From the NCBI RefSeq assembly GCF_964340395.1, contig NC_135565.1:13142742-13206741 (forward strand): a stretch of DNA of 64,000 bases. The letters run 5' to 3'. This DNA comes from Glandiceps talaboti. Its lineage: Eukaryota > Hemichordata > Enteropneusta > Spengelidae. Both the position numbers and the translations under genes were made by a program. This document shows, one piece after another, positions 56,215 to 64,000 of this stretch. Positions within the stretch are counted from its first letter, which is position 1. Every line of letters starts with the position of its first letter. The notes beneath the pieces were generated by a model. That model saw only the letters and a program-made list of their open reading frames with translations. It searched no databases and was not told where the DNA came from.

Positions 56215-59200
56215 CTACAGCAAAAACAATATTATAAAATTGTGACTTTTGTTGCGCATAGCCTAAAAACCTGTCAATGACTGTCTAATCTAGCCATCCC
56301 ACAACAACTCACACTATGGTATTTCTCAAACTGTTGTCAAGTGAAGAACATTTTAGTAAAGGGTAAAATCATGTTGAAACAGGCGGTGGTTGTAGTATAA
56401 TCTACCACAAATTGGCAGACCGTGTGGTTGTAATTGGCTACTTCATTCAAATGGTTATATGTACGACATAACTCCACTGTCCACCAGTCCAAATGTAAGT
56501 CACATGTTGATACGATACAAACTGACAAACATCAGTTTATATCAATGCTGTAATTGGATTAAAGTGGCCATATGGATGAGAATTTGGTATTTATTTTGGA
56601 TTTTTATTTGGTAAAACAGCTTCACTATGTTTTTCTACTTGAAAAAATAATGTGAAATAACATATACCAAGTCCATGTTCACATCTCAATAAACGGCAAA
56701 ACATTAAACAATGTGTAAAATGTTTGTTATTGTACGTACAATAACAAACTTTTTACACTTTTTGCATCTTTTTGCAATGTATTGAGTTATGAACATGGAC
56801 TTGGTATATGTTATTTCACATTATTTTTTCAAGTAGAAAAACATAGAGAAGCTGTTTTATCAAATAAAAATCCAAAATAAATACCAAATTCTCATCCACA
56901 TGGCCACTTTAAAGGTTATACCGCATTCCAATTTAGTAAATTAGAGAAATTTTATTTTACTTTTAATACATATGTTGTTCTAGGATTTCAGTGAGATTGA
57001 AACCATACCATTGATAATTGACGTTGTTGTATCTTCAACATCTGTTCTTGGTGCATCTTTCGCTGTGTATACTACAATTATAAACAAGTGATAAAGTCTT
57101 ATTAGTTCAATTCGATAGGCATTTCATGATTTGAAAAGATGCTGAGGTCACACATCCTCAAACAGAATACATCGATAACAGCGCCTCTCTCTCTCTCTTT
57201 TGCAAGGAATCTTTATCGTTGGTTAATTAACACAAGACGCGTTTGACAACATGTTTCCTGAAGACAATGTATGTCCTGCATGGTTTTATTAATAATTTGG
57301 TGTTTACCAATCACATCTAACGTTATTGATTCCTCTGTTTATTGAATTGAAATGTATGAATATGAATATGAATAAAAATAAGGCAAATTTAACGAAGCAA
57401 TATATGTTTCAATGAAACATGCAAACATAAAATGTATACTGAATTACTCTACCAAGCTGTTTGTCGATGCTTACCTGTGAGAGTAGTGGTTAGGGGTTGC
57501 TCTGTGGTTAATGCTACAATATAAAAAAATATATATTTAATTTTGTATTAACTTTGTCATACAAGGTCTTGGTGTACTATATTTATGTGAAATCACTGCA
57601 AACTGTCATTCATATGCACTGAATTACTCTACCAAGCTGTTTGTCGATGCTTACCTGTGAGAGTAGTGGTTGGGGGTTGCTCCGTGGTTAATGCTGCAAT
57701 ATAAAAAATATATATTTAATTTTGTATTAACTTTGTCATGCAAGGTCTTGGTGTACTATATTTGGTGAAATCACTGCAAACTGTCATTCATATGCACAAG
57801 TAGACATATATGTATGCTGGCACAGTTGCTTGCTTGATTTCTTACTTACTTACTTACTTACTTACTTAATTAATTAATTAATTAATTACAAATTGCAACT
57901 TACCTACTTCATTGCCTGCTTGCTTACTTATTTTACTTTACCTATTTGCTCATGTACTTGCGTGCTCCCTTAATTTCTTTATTACTTATTTATGTACAAG
58001 CTTGCCTACTTACCTACTTACTTACTTACTTACTTTACTCGTTCATGTACTTGCATGCTCCTTTATGGGGGCCCGTTCTGTTCACAATTATGTAGTGTGC
58101 TAGAATTAATTTAATGTAGTCTAGAATTAATTTTTATAATGACTGAAATTAATATTATGCACTCCTTGAATTAATTAAATGTGTTTTAAATTAATTTCAT
58201 GTCGAATAGAATCAATTTTTATATTAACTGCAATTAATATTATGTATTCCTTGAATTAATTAAATGTGTTTTGATTAATTTTATGCATTGTAATTAATTT
58301 CATGTATTCCTTGAATTAATTAAATGTGTTTCCGATTAATTTTATATACTGGTCTTAATTTTAGGTAGTCTAGAATTAATTTTATGTATTCCTGGAATTA
58401 ATTTCATGTTGTCTAGTATTAATTTTGTGTATGTGCTGAATTAATTTTGTGTATGTGTCGAATTAATTTTGTGTATGTGCCGAATTAATTTTGTGTATGT
58501 GTCGAATTAATTTTGTGTATGTGTCGAATTAATTTTGTGTATGTGCTGAATTAATTTTGTGATGTGTCGAATTAATTTTGGCCCTACAATCCTTTGCGCG
58601 AGATTTCTTATTCAAAATGGCGGCCCGCAGCTCGCAGTCGGTGGTGCTCAGCGGGTACGCGGGTTGTCATTCGAGAAAGGAATCAAGGAGGATTCTGCCA
58701 ATTTTTGCTCAGTTGTTCGAGTTTTTCTGTCTCCCCTGAATTTAGGATCGACAGACGATCTAGAATAAATTTAGTGTCCGAGGTCAAACGAGCATCCGGG
58801 TATTTATTACTGTAGCCCTATGCATATATGATAACGAACATCCACGACCGAAATCTGGTCGTACGACCGGTCGTGCGTGTAGCGTAGGCATTGAAAACAG
58901 TGGTACGGTTCATTTTGGGCCGCAGATGTGGATGATAATCCAACGGGACTACCTTCCCATATTATACAAGTAGCACTGCTAAGTTTACATCAATCTTTGA
59001 CTTAATATTTGAGCAACATGCTATCAGCTGAGATAGAATTAGGGAAAATTCTGGTTGCTGTAGCTTGGATACCGGATACTTATTAATTTGCTACAGCCGT
59101 AACATCGATACAAGCACAGGGGACCCAGGAACCGTGTGACAAACAAAACAAAACAAACAAATAAATAAACTATCTAATAAATGACAAATGAACAAGGAAA

Positions 59201-62200
59201 CGAACGACAAGTATAGGGACAAATAAAATAATTAAATAAACCAGCAAATGAACAGATACTCATGGGGGTATACTAGATATGTTTATTTTCTATAGTGTAC
59301 CCATCACTATCTGTATAGAAAAAAAACATATCTAGTATACCTCGATGAGTATATGTTTATTTGCTGGTTTATTTAATTATTTTGTTTGTCCCTATACTTG
59401 TCGTTCGTTCATTTGTTCATTTGTCATTTATTTGATAGTTTATTTATTTGTTTGTTTTGTTTTGTTTGTCACACGGTTCCTGGGTCCCCTGTGATACAAC
59501 TTGGACCGCAGTCGCTTGTAAACTGTTATTCCTTTCCTAAATGGTTTTATTCTTGTCTATGACGGTCCTAATACAGAACAATGGCGTTATTATAGGGGTT
59601 GGCGATATTCTTACAATCCCCCGTCAAAAACGGCCGCCGAACATGCGAAACTTGACAATTTTGAAAACTCAAAATTGTCTACTTTCGCATGTTCGGCGGC
59701 CGTTTTTGACGGGGAAAGGGCAGATCGGGGCGTCGATTGTGCTGCGGGGGATCCCTAAGAAGTGTTGCGGTTAGGAAATGTCAGATTTTCCGTAGGTAGG
59801 TCGATATTTTGGCGAAAATAGGGATTGATATGTGCGATGCAGATCCGCATCGCATCAGCTGATTGGAATTCCTCCACTAGGAATTGTAGCGTTAGGTGCG
59901 GGTTAAACACTTACACTTAAAAAGTCACCAAAACAGACGAAAAAACCCACAAAACATTGCAGCTACGTTGGATTGGGCCCTCCTCTCGCTAAGTCATCCA
60001 AAAGCAAAGACAAAGTCACTGTGGCATCAAACATTCGAAACTTAACTTCATATAGATCGTCTGTCGATCCTAAATTCAGGCGAGACAGAAAAACTCAAAC
60101 AACTGATTTTAGATTGAGCAAAAATTGGTAGAATCCGCCTTGATTCCTTTCTCGAATGACAAGCCGCCGAGCACCACTGTGGGCCGCCATTTTGAATAAG
60201 AAATCTCGCGCAAAGGATTGTAGGGCCAAAATTAATTCGACACATCACAAAATTAATTCAGCACATACACAAAATTAATTCGACACATACACAAAATTAA
60301 TTCGGCACATACATAAAATTAATTCAGCACATACACAAAATTAATACTAGACAACATGAAATTAATTCCAGGAATACATAAAATTAATTCTAGACTACAT
60401 TACAATTAAGACCAGTATATAAAATTAATCGGAAACACATTTAATTAATTCAAGGAATACATGAAATTAATTACAATGCATAAAATTAATCAAAACACAT
60501 TTAATTAATTCAAGGAATACATAATATTAATTGCAGTTAATATAAAAATTGATTCTATTCGACATGAAATTAATTTAAAACACATCTAATTAATTCAAGG
60601 AGTGCATAATATTAATTTCAGTCATTAATAATTAATTCTAGACTACATTAAATTAATTCTAGCACACTTTACATAATTGTGACCAGAACGGGCCCCCATA
60701 CTCCTTTACTTTCTTTATTACTTAATTACTTGCTTGCTTACTTGCTTGCATAGTTATTTACTTATTCACTCACTTGCTATTCCACTTACCTTCTTGCTTG
60801 TTTACATACAAGATAGTTCGCTTGCTTGCTTGCTTGCTTGCTTATTTACTTGCAAGCTTGCTTACTTAATTATTTGCTTGCTTTCTTGCTGGCTTACTTA
60901 CTTAGCACTTTATTACTTCCTAGATAGTCATAACATATCCTACCTGTACAAATAGGGAAGCTACCATTCCAGATTCCAGATTCCATACATTGTATTGTGT
61001 TATGACCACTTGTCAATTCATATCCATTGATACATGTAACAGAAATGATGTCACCGACGAAATAAGGACATGGACCACTGAACACAAAGTTTGTGTCTTC
61101 ACTTAACTCAGGAGGAGGCTGACAGTCAGGATAGAAATCTGTAAAATAATAATGTGATAAAAACATGGTTTATTTTTCAATGTTGTTGACAGAATTGTTT
61201 GTTTTTAAAAGACATTGTTTATAACAGTTATGATCTCATGACATTTGCATGCTATCGTTACCATCGTGTCTAACCACAGCATCGTCATTGTGACCCTCAT
61301 GTGTATCCTGATGTGTATTATCTATGGAATAGTCGGAATACCACATTATACGTTAGTATATAAGAAGTGATGAAATGTTATAACTGTCTTTCTATGAAGT
61401 CAGATAACAGGTAAGTCTTTGATCATGGAACTTCAAAATCCCTTCGATGATTCCGAAAACCATGGGATTACTACACATTTGACACTTACCAAAAACCTCA
61501 ATCGCAAACAGGCCGATACCACTACTGAATGTATTTGGTTTTAACTGGATGTTGACTTGATTGGTGCATGATATAGCTGACCCATTGGTGAATGATACAT
61601 CGACCCACTTCCCGTGGTATTCTTCAACGACAGAAATTGTTCCAACAACGTCGTCGATAGCGAAATCCAGTAGAATGGAAGTATTGGCAGGGGTCGTTAT
61701 ATTCCATATGCATTCTGGATTTTCTGAATAAGTACTAGGAAATCCTGGTGAATAGATTATCCCAGGGCCATCCAATACACCACCACATGCACCTAGGGAT
61801 GCTGCCATTATGGGGGAAATATTGAATACATATACATTACTGTTTCCCAGCACTATCTTTGGAATATGTCTGATCAGGCAATTAAATACTGAAAACTTGT
61901 TTTGATGGCAACATCATTTGCAAGTCACAGTATATACCACTGGCAACATTCTGGTATGTTTAATTAGTATAAGCACTTTTCAAATATTCAAATATTGCTA
62001 TTGTTTTGTATAATGGTATTCTGCTCACAAACTGTTTTACATTGGATTTTATCCTAGATTCAAAATGTAACCTTGTATCTAAGAGCCTAAAAAGGGAATG
62101 CAACTCCAGGAAGTAAAGCCATTGTTATAAAAATCCGGTCCCGGGGAGTCATTTCATGTTTTTTTACATCACCTAGATTACTTCAATACGCAGTTGCAGG

Positions 62201-63652
62201 GAAACAGTAATTTGAACGTGGCTCTCATTTTGGAATGATATTTGCTGTGGGTCACGTGGGGTTAGTACAATGCTTGTACAATACATTAACTCTGAATACT
62301 ATTGACTTTTTTACTGAATGTAATAGGTACTGACGAGCCAGTAAAAGTATTCACATATAATCATTAATTCTGCGATGTAACCCACAATGAATATTACCAA
62401 ACAAAGGACAACCACATATACAACTTGATGTGTCTGCAATAACGTGCATGTAGGTGAACTAACACTATGAAATGACTTCAAACTCTCCAGAACCCAAATA
62501 AAAGTTAGTAAAAATGGTTCACTTCCTGTAATTGCGTTCCTCTTTCAGATTAAGTGTCACCCACATACTTACTGCTGTAAACTGCAAGTTCTTTCTGACC
62601 ACCACACAAATTACTGGTGTCACCAAGACATAACTTTTTACAATTTCCGTAAACTGCTTCACCGTTACTCCAGTATGCAGAATTTTGTAATCCACAGAAA
62701 CAGGTCATTTTATCGTCTTTCAATCTCCCGTATAATCCAGCATATGATGTATTGAGCTGACGACAGTAGTCAAGACACAACTGAATCGTCATATTGTCAC
62801 TCACCATGCTACCATCTGGTAGTGATGGGTTATTTTTGTCGTGGTTGTAGCAACCCAAGTATCCAAAATCTGAAATGAATGGTTATGAAAATAAACTATG
62901 ATTTTTTTTTCAAAACATAGATACCTAAATCATAGCATCATTCTATATTCAAATGGTATCGTGATTAGGCTGGTTTAAACCGTAGCCGACGTTCCCTTTG
63001 ATCTGGAGTCAATGTCCGTGTTGAGGTTCCCCGTCCCTTAAGAAAAACGGTCGTCCTCTCGGGGTGCTCGTACTTAATTATGGGCTAAGTTTCTCGTGGT
63101 ATCAGCTTAAACATTATGGGTCTGTCTGTAGGTTATTTTTTTCTTAAAACTCATTAAACAGTAAATGTGTGTGTACATGACTAAGAAATGATAATTTTTG
63201 TCAGAAGAAGTTTGACTTTGAACCACTTGTTTCACCAAGCGTCCCAAATACATTTTTCGTGCTTAGGGCATCCCATCGCACAGTCAGTGGCGTTGTGATT
63301 TGTTTTGAAATCAGTACAGGGTGCCTTTTTTATTATTTCGCAAAGTTGAAGAACGGTGAGGTCATGAGACATGTAGAATTAAATACGGGTGCCTCCATAT
63401 CACAACTGACATTTCGAGGCAACGGTCATTGTAAGTAACTTTTGATATCATATTACATCTGTATATGTATCTTTAACTTACAGTTGCATTTAGCCGTGGC
63501 AGAGATACTACACCCCTTATTCTCATTGTATCTACAATCAGCTAGCGATGCTTCATCTACAGTACAGTTGGTGTCGATAACACGACCGCGGGAATCACCA
63601 CCAAGGGCATCTTTTTCGATTCCTTTCAACATGGCACCAACATCATTAAACA
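54941..63652 (-). CDS. Gene D (5' incomplete): SRCR-WSC-CUB-sushi receptor, paralogue of gene C
   Basis: Exons 5' to 3' in the window: 63652-63482 (SRCR second half), 62869-62573 (WSC), 61801-61490 (CUB), 61138-60944 (sushi), 57693-57655 and 57513-57475 (duplicated mini-exon), 57062-57009 (short stalk), 56214-56100 (TM), 55100-54941 (tail). Splice sites and phases fit throughout, giving about 460 codons. The first four exons have exactly the lengths of their gene C counterparts (171, 297, 312, 195), showing tandem duplication. Differences: the stalk is 44 rather than 187 residues, and the tail ends ...PLDLVDISI before the Tyr motifs. The signal peptide and SRCR-a exons must lie beyond 64000. 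Function inferred as for gene C. Confidence 0.9.
56559..56912. mobile_element. 354-bp foldback element in gene D intron
   Basis: TTAAAGTGGCCATATGGATG at the left matches the reverse complement of the right end (TTAAAGTGGCCATGTGGATG). Arms of about 150 bp stay complementary almost to the centre, where a perfect 28-bp palindrome lies (56722-56749). No coding capacity and no obvious target duplication. Confidence 0.85.
57009..57693 (-). CDS. Gene D: duplicated Thr mini-exons and short stalk exon
   Basis: Two 39-bp exons (57693-57655, LTTEQPPTTTLT; 57513-57475, LTTEQPLTTTLT), each with acceptor TG(C/T)AG or equivalent and donor GTAAGC, come from a 180-bp tandem duplication. A 54-bp exon (57062-57009, KDAPRTDVEDTTTSIIN) replaces the 522-bp mucin exon of gene C. 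Confidence 0.82.
57438..57797. repeat. 180-bp tandem duplication carrying a mini-exon
   Basis: ACTGAATTACTCTACCAAGC starts at 57438 and 57618. Both copies contain a 39-bp exon with intact splice sites and flanking intron. Confidence 0.92.
57830..58057. repeat. (CTTA)/(TTAA)-type simple repeats
   Basis: Degenerate ACTT, TTAA and CTTG tetranucleotide runs. The same kind of sequence continues at 60709-60905 on the far side of the 2.6-kb element, so the element inserted into it. Confidence 0.85.
58430..58575. repeat. About 21-bp tandem repeats in the left arm
   Basis: About six units of GAATTAATTTTGTGTATGTG plus one or two bases. The right arm has a shorter matching array at about 60240-60345. 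Confidence 0.85.
59107..59500. mobile_element. 379-bp foldback nested in the larger element
   Basis: CACAGGGGACCCAGGAACCG at 59115 is mirrored by its complement ending at 59493. Arms of about 150 bp extend to a short centre near 59300. The flanks share GATACAA (59107-59113) and ATACAA (59494-59499), consistent with a target duplication of about 6-8 bp. Confidence 0.85.
59619..59714. repeat. 96-bp hairpin (CCCCGTCAAAAACGG)
   Basis: CCCCGTCAAAAACGGCCGCC at 59619 pairs with its complement ending at 59714. Arms of about 43 bp with a short loop. It sits inside the larger foldback. Confidence 0.88.
60709..60905. repeat. (CTTG)/(CTTA) simple repeats
   Basis: Right-hand continuation of the simple-sequence zone interrupted by the 2.6-kb element. 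Confidence 0.85.
60944..61138 (-). CDS. Gene D: sushi exon
   Basis: CQPPPELSED, CPYFVGDIISVTCINGYE, IQCMESGIWNGSFPIC. 195 bp, phase 1-1. Confidence 0.92.
61490..61801 (-). CDS. Gene D: CUB exon
   Basis: CGGVLDGPGIIYSPGFPSTY, ECIWNITTP, LFAIEVFG. 312 bp, phase 1-1. Confidence 0.92.
61802..62572 (-). other. Intron of gene D (WSC to CUB)
   Basis: No repeat body or exon recognised. Confidence 0.6.
62573..62869 (-). CDS. Gene D: WSC exon
   Basis: Nearly identical to gene C exon 4 (GCYNHDKNNPSLPDGSMVSD; CLGDTSNLCGG), differing at a small number of positions. High identity implies recent duplication, gene conversion or strong constraint. Confidence 0.93.
62870..63481 (-). other. Intron of gene D (SRCR-b to WSC)
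   Basis: No repeat body or exon recognised. GC rises locally near 62980-63070 without a coding signature. Confidence 0.55.
63482..63652 (-). CDS. Gene D: SRCR second-half exon
   Basis: VFNDVGAMLKGIEKDALGGD, VIDTNCTVDEASLADCRYNE, then two more Cys. Phase 1-1; aligns without gaps to gene C exon 3. Confidence 0.92.
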
Positions 63653-64000
63653 CTGTTGAGGGTAAATTTATTTGTTTAGTTTAATTTATGTGTGGTAAAG
63701 TAAAAATGAAACGTTGCGATTTATGAAGAATTTCTTGTTTATTGCAATGAGTGAAAGCACTGAAATCATCCCAGTAAAATTGACAAAGGCTATACTATAA
63801 CCAAAGTCTCCTTAAATTTCAGTGAACATCACATTCAGCAACATTGATGATGTCCCAATTATGGTGAACCAGAACTATCGTTTCAGTTGCTAAAAGCTAA
63901 TAGATCTCTCCTTATGAATCAGGTTAGCATGGATTCAAAGGTAAACTTAGTTACTGAATTTATCATTTAAGCTGATGTATGTTTGCTTCGAAATCACAAT
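63653..64000 (-). other. 5'-ward intron of gene D, to window end
   Basis: Expected to separate SRCR-a and SRCR-b exons. The SRCR-a exon is not inside the window. Confidence 0.6.

Larger units (their letters stand above)
58066..60700. mobile_element. 2.6-kb nested foldback element
   Basis: Ends TGGGGGCCCGTTCTG and its complement. CTCCTTTA at 58058-58065 is repeated at 60701-60708. Long inverted arms (about 58066-58762 and 60052-60700) consist of AT-rich units built on GAATTAATTTTGTGTATGTG-like motifs, followed by a shared non-repetitive part containing TTCAAAATGGCGGCCC. Arms differ by small indels. The centre carries further foldbacks (59115-59493 and 59619-59714). No transposase is visible, so it is non-autonomous. 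It lies in the gene D intron between the sushi exon and the mini-exons. Confidence 0.9.

Noticed and set aside
58559-58815. ORFs in both arms of the 2.6-kb element (also 60048-60248, minus) as a gene
   Set aside because: Mirror copies of the same short open stretch within inverted arms, ending at arm-specific indels; no domain recognised.

Overview
Eukaryotic (animal) genomic DNA. Genes are split into short exons with GT/AG junctions, nearly all in phase 1, encoding shuffled extracellular domains. They are embedded in long introns full of microsatellites, decayed LINEs, foldback DNA elements and one fresh LTR retrotransposon. The FAMeT, F-type lectin, LCCL, WSC, SRCR, CUB and sushi combinations suggest a marine invertebrate such as an amphioxus-like deuterostome or a lophotrochozoan. 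I cannot fix the species from sequence alone. There is no operon, CRISPR array, rRNA or convincing tRNA gene.

Layout. 1-198: direct and inverted GC-rich foldback at the window edge. 200-16.5 kb: gene-poor, with two degenerate LINE fragments (2.6-3.5 kb and 5.86-7.3 kb), dispersed repeats, (GA)n and (TA)n tracts, and many tiny palindromic inserts with 7-9 bp target duplications. 16.57-18.08 kb (-): signal-peptide exon plus first half of an SRCR domain, an orphan fragment (gene B). 21.87-41.96 kb (+): gene A, 14 exons, about 829 aa, a type I membrane receptor: signal peptide, FAMeT, CUB (first half), F-type lectin, LCCL, CUB (second half), C-type lectin-like domain, TM, proline-rich tail with a PPxY motif. 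Its largest intron holds a complete Ty3/gypsy-type element (31945-40377) with two 889-bp LTRs that look identical, inserted in a (TA)n microsatellite. 51.75-43.10 kb (-): gene C, 10 exons, about 702 aa: signal peptide, SRCR, WSC, CUB, sushi, Thr-rich mucin-like stalk, TM, tail with YxxL and NPxY motifs. It is convergent with gene A. 63.65-54.94 kb (-): gene D, a tandem paralogue of C with the same exon lengths for SRCR-b, WSC, CUB and sushi, a very short stalk, a duplicated mini-exon and a tail lacking the tyrosine motifs. Its 5' end lies outside the window. A 2.6-kb nested foldback element sits in a gene D intron.

How they work together: A, C and D look like cell-surface recognition receptors (sugar, pathogen or self-ligand binding, by domain content). 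C and D would bind through similar ectodomains but differ in stalk and signalling tail, so D may act as a decoy or modulator of C; this is inference. The strongest unusual points are the CUB domain of gene A split by a phase-1 cassette (F-type lectin plus LCCL, 732 bp), the textbook -1 frameshift site with a potential pseudoknot at the gag/pol junction, the family of about 11-35 bp hairpin inserts with target duplications, and the nested giant foldback element.
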